Of a stretch of 64,000 nt of DNA, positions 25,201-33,367 are shown piece by piece. The notes under the pieces are model-generated. The model was not told where the DNA came from and did not search any database. It was given only the letters and a program-made list of their open reading frames with translations. Position 1 is the first letter of the stretch; every line of letters starts with the position of its first letter. Source of the DNA: Pseudomonas triclosanedens (GTDB lineage Bacteria > Pseudomonadota > Gammaproteobacteria > Pseudomonadales > Pseudomonadaceae); assembly GCF_026686735.1 (NCBI RefSeq), contig NZ_CP113432.1, positions 5,445,001-5,509,000 of the forward strand, in the 5' to 3' direction. The translations under genes were made by a program, and so were the position numbers.

Positions 25201-26185
25201 GGCTTCTCAGAACCTGGCGCAGTCGCTGTCCAGCGGCATCATGGGGATGTTTGGCGGCGAACAGCAGGGCGCTAGCTTGACCACGGGAGCGGCAGCGGTT
25301 TCCGGGTCTGCGGCGCAACTGACGATGGCCGGTGGGACGCTGCTGACCGGGGCGTCAGCGATCAGCGCCGCCGCTACCGCGCTGGCCGCCGCCAATGGCT
25401 CTCAGGCGGGCGGTGCAGCTGCAGGCGCGGCCGGTGGCATGCAGGGCATCGCCGATGACTTCGGCGCCGCCTTCGGGTTGCCATCAATGGCCGGCGGCGG
25501 AGCCGCTCAGGCATCGGCGGACGCCATTAGTTCAGCCTCAACCCAGGGCGCGGCTGCGATGGGAGAAGCAATCACCTCGGCCTCCAGCCAGGGGTCGGGA
25601 ATCTTCGGCAGTGCGCTATCCGGCATTTTCAGTGGCGGCGCTGACATGTTCGGCACTCTGTTCAGCAGCCTGTTCGGCGGTCTGGGGGGTGGAGCGGCTG
25701 GGGGTGCTGGCGGCTTCTCCTCGCTGTTTGGGCTAGGCATGGCCGCGTTTGCCGGGGGGGGCCAGGTCCGTGGGCCTGGTACGCCAACGAGCGATAGCGT
25801 TCCGATCTGGGCATCGGATACCGAGTTCGTCACTCGCGGGGCAGTGGTTCGCCAGCCAGGCGCGCTCGGATTCCTGCATGACTTCAATGCACGCGGTATG
25901 CAGGCACTGACCGAGTGGGCCTGGAGGATGGCTCCCCGTCATTCGACGGGTGGCCCCGTTGGCATGCCTGCCCCCGTGCTGCCAGCGCCAATCGGTGGTG
26001 GCGCAACGCTGCCGGAACCTGCGGCCTCGATGAGCGCCACGCTCAAGAACTCCCAAAATTTCTACCTGGTGGACGACGAGAACCGCATCCAGGACCTCGC
26101 TTACAGCGATGCCGGCATCGAGAAGATGCTTGTCCGCATCTCCCGCGATCCGGCTCGTTTTCGTTCCGCCATCCGACTGGAATAA
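22220..26185 (+). CDS. Tape measure protein
   Basis: 1321 aa. It sets tail length and guides DNA entry. The N-terminal domain (ALRIRAEMRDAQNALRRLEG, then SLTETVAKAIAISGVNAASA and GDEFNSVAEQTPALMKAIAD) is the phage tape measure family domain. The middle is long alanine-rich coiled coil (about residues 330-500) with a hydrophobic segment near residue 520 (LLAFLGGPIGVISMIAIAAT). The C-terminus is Gly/Ala-rich with a GGQVRGPGTPTSDSVPIWAS motif common in such proteins. At about 0.15 nm per residue the tail would be near 200 nm. Confidence 0.93.
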   Translation: MANNQQLTLALRIRAEMRDAQNALRRLEGEVDQLGDSTRTTARDADQLTAATQRIGGGMNALTASIRAAAVGLTAFFGVREIIQATDAWTNLQNRLRLITSDSAALAIATGDVYRIAQLTSSELDSTATVYQRFGQNADRLGISQKQVASLTETVAKAIAISGVNAASAEASLTQFGQAIGSGVLRGDEFNSVAEQTPALMKAIADGLGVTTTELRNMAAAGELTADVLVDALTSAAGSVNDQFATRIKTASAAIQELENSFTRLVGEFTNGQGAGEALAGAISGVASVLDGLSDNAELLGTALDAVMVTAAGRAVAAITDLTSKKLSDAAASKAAAVAAAQKATADEGVAVAAQRAAALELQRAKAAVASAESEVAASRARQAAALQNLRDVQAALVAERGLEQARLQAQITDVGRQQSIARLAELRLAEAAIIKQVQAAEAALASTTVASSAAATAAYQRRTAAVAAAATTQQALTVATNNANVASAAAATASSLLARGLGTVTAVGGRLLAFLGGPIGVISMIAIAATAFIDFGGDAEAGMDRAANATETASVRIRNATRNIIQSLNLGDLKTANYDQIGQSIEQIKRQLAEAEQVQQRAEALQDSDVPAVPGMDLPSLDEANEKVQALTGALRQLEAQQGSDRFKNVREGNKYLENLERQNERLQNLSATEEAMNYLRKEGIDATSALGKRILEQASANQKLDAANKAEAESKREAEAAARKGLQTSEQLRKSQESYVDQLEKQAAILGLNSAEVRAYELAEKGLTGALKARADAALAAIDADEKKRQAETNARTNADLEAEFLHASGRNVDAGLLEIRAKFDAMRQDFEKSGNDAGLAWIDKLVPVAEAKVRLDDVKQRMDDLLAEQQRTEASVNVQQDSGVINEMDARQRILDIHRATFEKLQQIRPVLKQMARQPGEVGRAAAQALAELDGEAQRLQATTTLLQTTLRDGLTTGFTDALKGLAKGTMDLRDAIGALAEGVANALVDMASQNLAQSLSSGIMGMFGGEQQGASLTTGAAAVSGSAAQLTMAGGTLLTGASAISAAATALAAANGSQAGGAAAGAAGGMQGIADDFGAAFGLPSMAGGGAAQASADAISSASTQGAAAMGEAITSASSQGSGIFGSALSGIFSGGADMFGTLFSSLFGGLGGGAAGGAGGFSSLFGLGMAAFAGGGQVRGPGTPTSDSVPIWASDTEFVTRGAVVRQPGALGFLHDFNARGMQALTEWAWRMAPRHSTGGPVGMPAPVLPAPIGGGATLPEPAASMSATLKNSQNFYLVDDENRIQDLAYSDAGIEKMLVRISRDPARFRSAIRLE

Positions 26186-26190
26186 CTCCA

Positions 26191-27045
26191 ATGCCCAATT
26201 CGATTGGCTACGTCGACAACTCGGGTGGCACGCTCGCCCACTACAAGATGCTCCAGGTGATTCGTGATTTCGCAGCCGCGAACGGTTACCAGGTGCTGCG
26301 GTATGACACTGCCCCCGCCAATCGGGAGCTGATTCTGAAGGCGCCGGGGTTCACCGGTACTGAAGAGATCTTCGTCGGTTTTCGCACCTACCAGGACGTA
26401 TCGGCGGACTACTACAACCTCCTGGCCGCCACCTTCACGGGGTATGTGGCGGGCAACAGTTTCGACACACAACCGGGCGTGCGCCTCTCGGGCGTGCCGG
26501 CGCACAACAATCGGATCGACTACTGGTTGACGCTCAACGCCCAGCGGATTGCCCTCGCTATGAAGGTCGGCACGCCGGTCTATGAAAGCGCCTACGTCGG
26601 CAAGATGCTGCCCTATGGCAGGCCGAGTCAGTACCCGTATCCCGTGGTCTGCGCGGGGATGCTCACTGGCGCAGCCGCTACGCGATTCAGCGATACCACT
26701 CACTCCATCCCGTACAAGGGCAATCGGGCCGGCATGGGACTGCGCACTAACGATGGCTGGATTCAGCCGTACTGCTACCCCTGGAGCAACACCGAGATTG
26801 CCAACCCGCTACTCACCTCGTACGGACAGATGCGCGACACCGGGGGCGTCTATCAGCTGCTGCCGGTCGAACTGAACGACAACGTCGCCAACATCTGGGG
26901 CCGGCTGGACGGAGTGTTCTACGTCAGCGGCTTCAACAACGCGGTCGAGAACACGCTCGTCATTGACGGTGTTACCTACGTCGTCATCCAGGACGTGGCG
27001 CGCACCGGCCACACCGATTACTACGCACTGCGGATGGACCCATGA
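26191..27045 (+). CDS. Phage tail structural protein
   Basis: 284 aa, beginning at the ATG at 26191 five bases after the tape measure stop. Rich in aromatic and beta-forming residues (GFTGTEEIFVGFRTYQDVSA), with no signal peptide. Genes of this type follow the tape measure in D3112/B3-like phages and encode tail tip components. The exact role is not known. It overlaps the next gene by ATGA. Confidence 0.72.
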   Translation: MPNSIGYVDNSGGTLAHYKMLQVIRDFAAANGYQVLRYDTAPANRELILKAPGFTGTEEIFVGFRTYQDVSADYYNLLAATFTGYVAGNSFDTQPGVRLSGVPAHNNRIDYWLTLNAQRIALAMKVGTPVYESAYVGKMLPYGRPSQYPYPVVCAGMLTGAAATRFSDTTHSIPYKGNRAGMGLRTNDGWIQPYCYPWSNTEIANPLLTSYGQMRDTGGVYQLLPVELNDNVANIWGRLDGVFYVSGFNNAVENTLVIDGVTYVVIQDVARTGHTDYYALRMDP

Positions 27046-27935
27046 GCTACTCAACCGGAAGCGCGGCGGATCTCGCCGGCCTGCGCCAAAGCCTTTTTGA
27101 TGCCTGTACGGCGGACGGCTGGACCCTGACAGGGGAGATCCTCAGCAAGGGCACCATGTTCCTGCGTGTCCAGATCGTCAGTGGATACCTGACTTTCCTG
27201 GGCGGTACCGGCCAATCGGCGGGAGCCCTCACTGGTGCAGCTGGAGCGGTTTCCCGAATTGGGTTGTTCGCCGGCCAGGCATTGGTGTTCCCTGTCAAAT
27301 ACGAGATTTTCACCTTCGCCGCCGAGGTGTACCTGGTCGTCAACTACAACGTCAGTTGCTACCAGTGGGCGGCGTTTGGCCGGACGACCGTTCAGGGCGT
27401 GCCCGGTACGGGCATGTGGTTCGGGGCATCGGTCCATGCCGACAACGCCATCAACATTGGAATGCTCCATAACGGCGGCAGTGGCTCGACAAATTACTGT
27501 ATCCCCGCGTTGTTCTACCGCGACCGGTCATTCGGAACCTGGGGCGCCGGCCTGGTGGAATGCAAAGTCCACCACGGCCTCGATTCGCTGAACTGGTCTG
27601 ACGGCGTGAATACTGCCAATCCGGGTGCCTCGGCAATTGACGCCCTGTATCCGCTCCTGGGAATGCTGCCGAACGCCTGGAACAGCGAAGCGATTTTGCT
27701 GCCAATTCGTGTGTTCCTACCGCGCCCCAGCAATAAATTGAGCCTCGTCGCGGACATCGAGCACGCGCGCTATACGCGCGTCGACAACTACACGCCTGGC
27801 GACATCATTACCCTCGGCGCTGATCGCTGGAAAGTGTTCCCCTGGTATCTGAAGAACGCCGCCGCGCGGACCGGAGGGGCGAACGTCACGCACTCAGGAA
27901 CATTCGGCTGGGCCGTTCGTTACGAGGGTCCGTAA
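27042..27935 (+). CDS. Phage tail structural protein
   Basis: 297 aa, the second of a pair of similar-sized proteins after the tape measure. It contains glycine and aromatic-rich beta segments (FGASVHADNAINIGMLHNGG, then RDRSFGTWGAGLVECK). The opening DLAGLRQSLFDACTADGW and the first part of the neighbour (HYKMLQVIRDFAAANGY) look alike in layout, so the two may be distant paralogues. Role inferred from position. Confidence 0.7.
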   Translation: MSYSTGSAADLAGLRQSLFDACTADGWTLTGEILSKGTMFLRVQIVSGYLTFLGGTGQSAGALTGAAGAVSRIGLFAGQALVFPVKYEIFTFAAEVYLVVNYNVSCYQWAAFGRTTVQGVPGTGMWFGASVHADNAINIGMLHNGGSGSTNYCIPALFYRDRSFGTWGAGLVECKVHHGLDSLNWSDGVNTANPGASAIDALYPLLGMLPNAWNSEAILLPIRVFLPRPSNKLSLVADIEHARYTRVDNYTPGDIITLGADRWKVFPWYLKNAAARTGGANVTHSGTFGWAVRYEGP

Positions 27936-29641
27936 TGGCGGTCATCGTCGCTCAGTTGGCGCGTGTTGCCGACTGGAACATCGACAACCCAGCATTGACC
28001 AATGGGCACGATGGCTTTTCATCGGCCGATGCGATCCCCTACGCCAGCGAGTCGGCTCGCGCACCTGGTGGCGCGCCGATCTCGCCGCAATACCCAGTCG
28101 AGGCTAATGGCCGAGCTGTGCCCGGCCAGCTCGCGCGGTCCTACTTCGACGACTTCTACAACCGTATCCACATCACCCCGCATAGGTTGGATCTGGGCAA
28201 CCTGGTCACCAGCCAGTCGTTCCCGGTGCTGCTGTGGAATGCGTACCTGGAGCCGAGAACGCTGCTGGAGATCGATGGCACCGACGAAGGGCTGAGCGTC
28301 AGCGGCCAGTCATCGCCGCCGATGCTGTTCCCGGCGCTGAAGGAACTGACGTGGCAGCTCAGCGTTACCCCAGACGGTAAGCCAACACTGGATACCGTTG
28401 TCGGCTGGAACTTCGATAACGGCGTGACGGCGGGTATCCGGGTGACCGCCAACCGTATCGTCGCCTGGTCGTTTACCCCGGACTGGGGCGACAGCATCAT
28501 CGAACGCCTGTCCTCTCTGACGGACATCCAACAGAGTGAGTCCGGGGTGGAGTTGCGCCGCTCGCTACGGACATCCCCCCGCCGCGAGTTCGAGGCGCAC
28601 ATGTTTGCCGAAGGGCGGGAGCGGCAGCTCCTGGACATGGCCCTGTTTGGCTGGGGCTCCAGGATCTGGGCGTTGCCGATCTGGCCGGACATTCAGCTCC
28701 TGCCGGTGCCGGTGACGGCCGGATCGCTCCGCATCACCTGCAGCACTCAGCATCTGGACTTCCGCAAGGGCGGCCTGGCCATGCTCAGGGGCGAAACCGC
28801 CTTCGAGTATGAGGTAGTCCAGATCGAGGACATTGATGCGACCGGCTTGACGCTGTCGCGCGCCGCCCAGCGCACCTGGCCGGCACGCACTCGCCTGTAT
28901 CCGGCCCGGTCGGCACAGCTGGTCGAGCAGCCGACGCTGACCAGGCTCACCGATACGGTGCAGTCCGCAGCGGTGCGTTTCCTGATCTCGGAGGTCAGCG
29001 ACTGGCCGGAAGTGATGCCGAGCACCCTCTATCGAGGATGGCCGGTCCTGGAACAGCGTCCCGACGAGAACGAGGATCTGACCAGCAGCGTTCAGCGCGT
29101 TCTTAGCCAGCTCGACAACAGCATGGCGCTCCCATTGACCACCGACCTGGCCGGCCGCGCGTTCACGGTGTTGGGGCATCGCTGGATCGGGATGGGGCGC
29201 GCGGAGCGTGCTGCATATCGTTCGCTGGTCTATGCGCTGCGCGGGCAGCAGCGTGCCGTCTGGGTTCCCACCCACGCTGACGACCTCACGTTGGTATCGA
29301 CGATAACCGCCACGTTGCTGGTGATGGATGTCGCCAATGTCGGTTACACCCGGTTTGGCCAACTACGCGCAGGCCGACGCGACATCCGTATCGAGCTGAC
29401 CGATGGCACGGCGCTACACCGCCGCATCGTCAACAGCACCGAACTGAGTGCGTCGGTTGAGCGCCTGCAGATCGATAGCCAGTTGGGGCGTGATGTGACC
29501 CCGGAACAGGTCTCCCGGATCTGCTGGCTGGCCCTCTGCAGGAGCGGCAGCGATGTGGTGGAGATTGAGCACGTCACTGACAGCGAAGGGCTCGCTAGCA
29601 GCTCCCTGACATTCAAGAGGGTACGCGACGATGAGTTTTGA
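27935..29641 (+). CDS. Large phage tail protein
   Basis: 568 aa, unassigned tail tip or baseplate-like protein of B3/D3112-type phages. It has repeated beta-rich blocks and no membrane segment; a conserved-looking block is MALFGWGSRIWALPIWPDIQ. It starts on the last base of the previous gene and overlaps the DUF2163/BR0599-like gene by 11 bases. Role from operon position. Confidence 0.72.
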   Translation: MAVIVAQLARVADWNIDNPALTNGHDGFSSADAIPYASESARAPGGAPISPQYPVEANGRAVPGQLARSYFDDFYNRIHITPHRLDLGNLVTSQSFPVLLWNAYLEPRTLLEIDGTDEGLSVSGQSSPPMLFPALKELTWQLSVTPDGKPTLDTVVGWNFDNGVTAGIRVTANRIVAWSFTPDWGDSIIERLSSLTDIQQSESGVELRRSLRTSPRREFEAHMFAEGRERQLLDMALFGWGSRIWALPIWPDIQLLPVPVTAGSLRITCSTQHLDFRKGGLAMLRGETAFEYEVVQIEDIDATGLTLSRAAQRTWPARTRLYPARSAQLVEQPTLTRLTDTVQSAAVRFLISEVSDWPEVMPSTLYRGWPVLEQRPDENEDLTSSVQRVLSQLDNSMALPLTTDLAGRAFTVLGHRWIGMGRAERAAYRSLVYALRGQQRAVWVPTHADDLTLVSTITATLLVMDVANVGYTRFGQLRAGRRDIRIELTDGTALHRRIVNSTELSASVERLQIDSQLGRDVTPEQVSRICWLALCRSGSDVVEIEHVTDSEGLASSSLTFKRVRDDEF

Positions 29642-30452
29642 TAATCGCGAGCGCTCGCTCGCATCTGGGCAGCCAGTTCGGCTCTACCAATTCCAGCGTG
29701 GCGTACTGCGCTGGACCTACACCAGCGGTGATCGGGATATCACCTGGAACAACCAGATTTTCCGCAGCGTTCCCGGCGGCATCAGTGACAGCGGCATCAC
29801 CCAGTCAGGAGATCCGCAGGCTGATCGGTTCGTGATCGAGGCGCCGGCTGACCTCGATGTCGCCCAGCAGTATCGCGGGCGGCCCCCGAGCGATGAGGTC
29901 GCGCTGACGGTGTTCGACCTCCACTATGGCGACAACGAGGCGCTGGTCAGCCTGGCCGGGAGTATCGCGGCCGTGAACTGGCCGCGAATCGACACCGTCC
30001 GAATCACCTGCCTCTCAATCGAGGCCAGCATGGAGCGCCCTGGACTAAGCGATACCTATGGCCGGACCTGCCGCGCGGTGCTGGGCGATACGCGCTGTAA
30101 GGTCGCGCTGGCCAGCTACCGCGTCGATGCACAGATCCAGTCACGCACCGGCACCACGCTGTCCGCTGCGGCCGTGGCGGGCTACCCGGACGGGTGGTTC
30201 ACCGCTGGGTACGTGGAGTGGTCCGCAGGCGGGGGCAATTTTGATCGCAGGCACATCGAGCGGCACCAGGGCACTGACCTGGCGATCCTCGGCGGCACCG
30301 CAGGAATGCCGGTGGCGGGCGCCGTTCGGGTTTATCCGGGTTGCGATTTCCTGATCGAAACCTGTCACAGCAAATTCAACAACACACCCAACTTCCGGGG
30401 CATCAACAAGCTCCAGGGGGAATCCCCCTTCGACGGAAATCAGGTCTGGTGA
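29631..30452 (+). CDS. BR0599/DUF2163-like tail tip protein
   Basis: 273 aa. The sequence (YQFQRGVLRWTYTSGDRDIT, then FRSVPGGISDSGITQS and cysteine block GRTCRAVLGDTRCKV) matches the phage BR0599 / DUF2163 family that builds the distal tail hub in many siphophages and gene transfer agents. C-terminal cysteines (YPGCDFLIETCHSKFNNT, PNFRGI) are family typical and may bind an iron-sulfur cluster or metal. Confidence 0.85.
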   Translation: MSFDNRERSLASGQPVRLYQFQRGVLRWTYTSGDRDITWNNQIFRSVPGGISDSGITQSGDPQADRFVIEAPADLDVAQQYRGRPPSDEVALTVFDLHYGDNEALVSLAGSIAAVNWPRIDTVRITCLSIEASMERPGLSDTYGRTCRAVLGDTRCKVALASYRVDAQIQSRTGTTLSAAAVAGYPDGWFTAGYVEWSAGGGNFDRRHIERHQGTDLAILGGTAGMPVAGAVRVYPGCDFLIETCHSKFNNTPNFRGINKLQGESPFDGNQVW

Positions 30453-30460
30453 GGTGAACT

Positions 30461-30691
30461 ATGTGGGTACAAATTGCCATCCTGGTCGCTAGTTACATCC
30501 TCCAGCGTGCGCTGGCTCCGAAGCCTAAACAGCCCAAGGCGACGGCCTTTGCCGACATCGATTTTCCCCTCTGCAAAGAGGGCGAGGAAATCACCGCAGT
30601 GTTTGGCCAGAAATGGACAAAAAGCTGGATGGTGCTGACGGTTGGGAACTATCGAACCAAGCCCATCAGAGTCAAGGGGTCGAAGAAATGA
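30461..30691 (+). CDS. Small tail-region protein with N-terminal hydrophobic helix
   Basis: 76 aa. Residues 2-17 (WVQIAILVASYILQRA) are a hydrophobic helix, followed by PKPKQPKAT and a small domain (EEITAVFGQKWTKSWMVLTV). Found between the DUF2163-like gene and the tail hub gene; function unknown. Its stop overlaps the next ATG. Confidence 0.65.
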   Translation: MWVQIAILVASYILQRALAPKPKQPKATAFADIDFPLCKEGEEITAVFGQKWTKSWMVLTVGNYRTKPIRVKGSKK

Positions 30692-30903
30692 GAGTGACAG
30701 TCACGCACCTGCATAGCGTGCCTACGTGGACCGCCAGGCAGGGTTATTGCCACCGCGCGACTCGCGCATTCTTTGAGCGCCATAACCTCGACTGGCTCGA
30801 ATTCGTTCGCAATGGAATTGATGAGGAAGCGCTGACCGCGACAGGTGACGCATTGGCACTGCGCCTGGTCGAGCATGCGCGGGAGGTTGGTGATGGGCAG
30901 TAG
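30688..30903 (+). CDS. Small tail-region protein
   Basis: 71 aa. It begins VTVTHLHSVPTWTARQGYCH and contains a conserved-looking His/Cys pair region. The ATG at 30688 is in an ATGA overlap, so an in-frame opening at 30613 is rejected. The gene overlaps the large hub gene by 11 bases. Function unknown, probably tail assembly. Confidence 0.65.
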   Translation: MRVTVTHLHSVPTWTARQGYCHRATRAFFERHNLDWLEFVRNGIDEEALTATGDALALRLVEHAREVGDGQ

Positions 30904-33064
30904 CAGCTCGTCGGATCAGGTCGCGGGCTACCGCTATAGCTTCGACATCCATATGGGGCTGGGGATGCCGCTAGACGAGATCTGTGCCATCCGTGCCAGC
31001 GGTAAGTCGGCCTGGAGCGGCTCAATCACCACCAACGGCCAGGTCCGCATCAACGCGCCCAAACTGTTTGGCGGTGACAAAGGCGAGGGAGGGCTCGACG
31101 GGACGCTCGACGTAATGTTTGGCGACGAGGACCAGGTTGTCGTCCCGAAGCTGGCCTCGATGCTGGGCGGCCTGGTGCCGGCGTTCCGTGGGATCACAAC
31201 GGCCTTTTACTCGGGCCTGATTACGTCAGTGAACCCATACCCGAAAACCTGGGAGATCCTGCGCCGGGGCGGCAACCGCCTGTGGGACAGCGACGGCGCC
31301 TGGTACGCCGCGAAACAGTTCATTTGGCTGGCGGATAACCAGATCAAGGCCATGAACCCCGCGCATATCCTGTATTTGATGTACACCGGCAAGCGCTTCC
31401 GTGGGCTAGCTCGCAGCCGGATGGACGACGCGGCCTGGCGCGCAGCCGCCGATACGCTGTACAGCGAAGGGTTGGGCTTGTGCCTGGAGTGGAAAAGGTC
31501 CGATTCGTTCCGGTCGTTCCGGGACACCGTCCTGGCTCACATCAGCGCGGAGGTGTACGTGGATCGCCGTAGCGGTCTCATCACTATCCGTCTGCTGCGC
31601 AATGACTACGATGCCGCCACCCTACCTCTGTTCGACGAAGACAGCGGCCTGATACAGATCACCCAGGAGGAAACCAGCAGCAATGGCAGCGACACGGTGC
31701 CGAGCCAGCTGCTGGTCAAGTACGAAGACGCGATCACTGGCGAAATGCGCACGGTCAGGGCGGTCAATAGCGCTGTCGCGGCGCGGGATGGCGGCCAGTC
31801 AGTCGAGGAAGTGGAGTATGTGGGTGCTCCAACTGCGGAGATTGCCGCCCGGCTGTGCCAGCGTGACCTAACGATCAAGTCGTCCGGTCTACGGCGTTTC
31901 AAAGTGATCCTTGACCGCCGTGCCCGAGACCTATCGCCGGGCCAGGCGTTCCGGGTTCGGTCGCTGAAGCGCGGGCTGGAGGCGGTCGTGGTGCGGGTTG
32001 GTCGATTCGAAGACGGAACGCTGACGGATGGTCGGATAACGGTGACCGCGCTCGAAGACCGTTTCGCGCTGCCGCTGACGTCGTTCGTGGCTGTTCCTCC
32101 GGCAGGATGGGAGCCACCGGACAGGACGCCGCGCACCGTCACCACTCGGCGCATTTTTGAGCTGCCGTACCGTGAACTGGCCGGCTCAATCGACCCGGCC
32201 AACCTTCAGTTGCTCGATCCGACAATGGCCTGGTTGGTCGCGGTGGCCGAGGCGCCGACCAGTCTGTCCCTGTCGTTCAACCTGACCAGTCGCGTGGGCT
32301 CGGCTGAGTTCGTTGACCGTGGCACTGGCACCTGGTGCCCGACCGGGCTCCTGGTCGCAGCAATGCCGCTGGAGGCTGGGCCTACCTCCGTCATGATCAC
32401 CAGTGCATCAGGCGTTGAGGACATCCGCGTTGGAATGGCGGGTCTGCTGGATGATGAGATTGTCCGGGTCGATGCGGTTGACCCGACCACGGGCGCGCTG
32501 ACGCTGGCCAGAGGATGCGCAGACACCGTGCCGATGAGCCACCCGGCCGGAGCCAGGCTCTGGATCTACGACACGTTTGAGAGCGTGGATAACACCGAGT
32601 ACACCCAGGGCACCACGGTGGCCGCGCGCCTGCTGACCAACACCAGTACCGGGCAGTTGGACCCCGCGCTAGCGGTGGTGGATCAGCTCGCCCTGCAGGG
32701 CCGTCAGGGCCGTCCATATCCACCGGGCAAAATGCTGATTGGCGGGGCTGCGTACCCTGCATCGGTTGTCGGGGATGTTGTCCTGACCTTCGCGCACCGT
32801 GATCGACTGCAACAGGCTGACCAGTTGATCGATACCACGGTGGACAGCATTGGGCCGGAGTCTGGAGTTAAGTACTCGGCGAGGTTGCTCCGCACTGACA
32901 GCGGTGCCGTGCTGGCCGTCCAGGACGGCATTGCGGCGCCCTCGATCACGTTGGCGACCACCTACGCGGGCCAGGTCACAGTGGAGCTGTGGTCAACCAG
33001 GGGCAGCACCGCCAGCCTGCAGCGCCACCGCTGGACATTCAACCATAGCAATCCGGCGCCATAG
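30893..33064 (+). CDS. Tail tip/central hub protein, likely receptor-binding
   Basis: 723 aa, last gene of the prophage. The N-terminal part (FDIHMGLGMPLDEICAIRAS, then SAWSG) and central part (PRTVTTRRIFELPYRELAGS) resemble lambda-J-like central tail hub proteins of D3112/B3-like phages. No separate tail fibre gene follows, so this or a neighbouring tail protein probably contacts the host, likely type IV pili. The ATG at 30893 is used rather than 30845, which lies well inside the preceding gene. The UAG stop sits in the loop of the terminator. Confidence 0.82.
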   Translation: MGSSSSSDQVAGYRYSFDIHMGLGMPLDEICAIRASGKSAWSGSITTNGQVRINAPKLFGGDKGEGGLDGTLDVMFGDEDQVVVPKLASMLGGLVPAFRGITTAFYSGLITSVNPYPKTWEILRRGGNRLWDSDGAWYAAKQFIWLADNQIKAMNPAHILYLMYTGKRFRGLARSRMDDAAWRAAADTLYSEGLGLCLEWKRSDSFRSFRDTVLAHISAEVYVDRRSGLITIRLLRNDYDAATLPLFDEDSGLIQITQEETSSNGSDTVPSQLLVKYEDAITGEMRTVRAVNSAVAARDGGQSVEEVEYVGAPTAEIAARLCQRDLTIKSSGLRRFKVILDRRARDLSPGQAFRVRSLKRGLEAVVVRVGRFEDGTLTDGRITVTALEDRFALPLTSFVAVPPAGWEPPDRTPRTVTTRRIFELPYRELAGSIDPANLQLLDPTMAWLVAVAEAPTSLSLSFNLTSRVGSAEFVDRGTGTWCPTGLLVAAMPLEAGPTSVMITSASGVEDIRVGMAGLLDDEIVRVDAVDPTTGALTLARGCADTVPMSHPAGARLWIYDTFESVDNTEYTQGTTVAARLLTNTSTGQLDPALAVVDQLALQGRQGRPYPPGKMLIGGAAYPASVVGDVVLTFAHRDRLQQADQLIDTTVDSIGPESGVKYSARLLRTDSGAVLAVQDGIAAPSITLATTYAGQVTVELWSTRGSTASLQRHRWTFNHSNPAP

Positions 33065-33085
33065 GGCGCCGGATTGCTGTTTTTG
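33047..33085 (+). terminator. Strong intrinsic terminator of prophage late operon
   Basis: A perfect 14-bp stem (33047-33060 with 33065-33078; arms AGCAATCCGGCGCC and GGCGCCGGATTGCT) encloses loop ATAG, which contains the last stop codon, and is followed by GTTTTTGAG. It would stop late transcription before it runs into the convergent pilus genes. Confidence 0.9.
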
Positions 33086-33116
33086 AGTTTCTTTTGTCAC
33101 GTCCTGCACAAGTATT

Positions 33117-33165
33117 CCGCGTCAAAACCGCTACAAATCCGCGCCAAAAATCGCGCGGCGCTACA
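33117..33165 (+). repeat. Right-end repeats of prophage (transposase end sites), right terminus
   Basis: Two imperfect direct repeats share CCGCGYCAAAA at the left and CGCTACA at the right: 33117-33135 and 33139-33165. The second ends at ACA next to pilX codons. Mu-like phages end in TG...CA and carry repeated transposase-binding sites near their termini. The exact last base (33165) is inferred. Confidence 0.6.
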
Positions 33166-33367
33166 TGAGCATACTGATTTCACCTTCCCGAAGGCCGGCC
33201 TCGGCGGAGCTGGTCAATTTCTGCTGTAGCGCATTGTTCCCCGTTACGCGCGACTCGATGGTCGCCTGGCGCACACTGGAAATGGCCAGCATCGTAATGA
33301 GCAGAAGCATGATCAGGGCGACAAAAAGAGCGGCCCCACGCTGTTTTCCCAAATACACAGCATTCAC
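33161..33367 (-). pseudogene. pilX: pilX minor pilin, 3' part removed by prophage insertion
   Basis: 68 codons remain, starting at a GTG that overlaps the pilW stop. The prepilin leader and hydrophobic helix are intact (QRGAALFVALIMLLLITMLA, then TIESRVTGNNALQ), and the fragment ends AGLREGEISMLM with the stop supplied by phage DNA. Full-length PilX is much longer (roughly 170-200 aa), so the globular domain is gone. PilX primes pilus assembly with PilV, PilW, FimU, PilE and PilY1. The rest of the gene should lie beyond the left phage end. Confidence 0.88.

Larger units (their letters stand above)
1..33165. mobile_element. Mu-like transposable siphophage prophage (B3/D3112 type), left end outside window
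   Basis: Nearly every gene from base 1 to 33064 is on the plus strand in the order typical of Mu-like phages: transposase, MuB ATPase, small early genes, Gp16, Mor, lysis, terminase, portal, MuF, virion morphogenesis protein G, protease I, major head protein, tail. A tail tube protein, a frameshifted chaperone and a 1321-aa tape measure, with no sheath gene seen, indicate a long non-contractile tail. The right boundary is placed at 33165, where the phage sequence ends in ACA next to an interrupted pilX. The repressor and left terminus are outside the window, so target duplication cannot be checked. All structural frames are open, so the element looks intact as far as visible. Confidence 0.93.
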
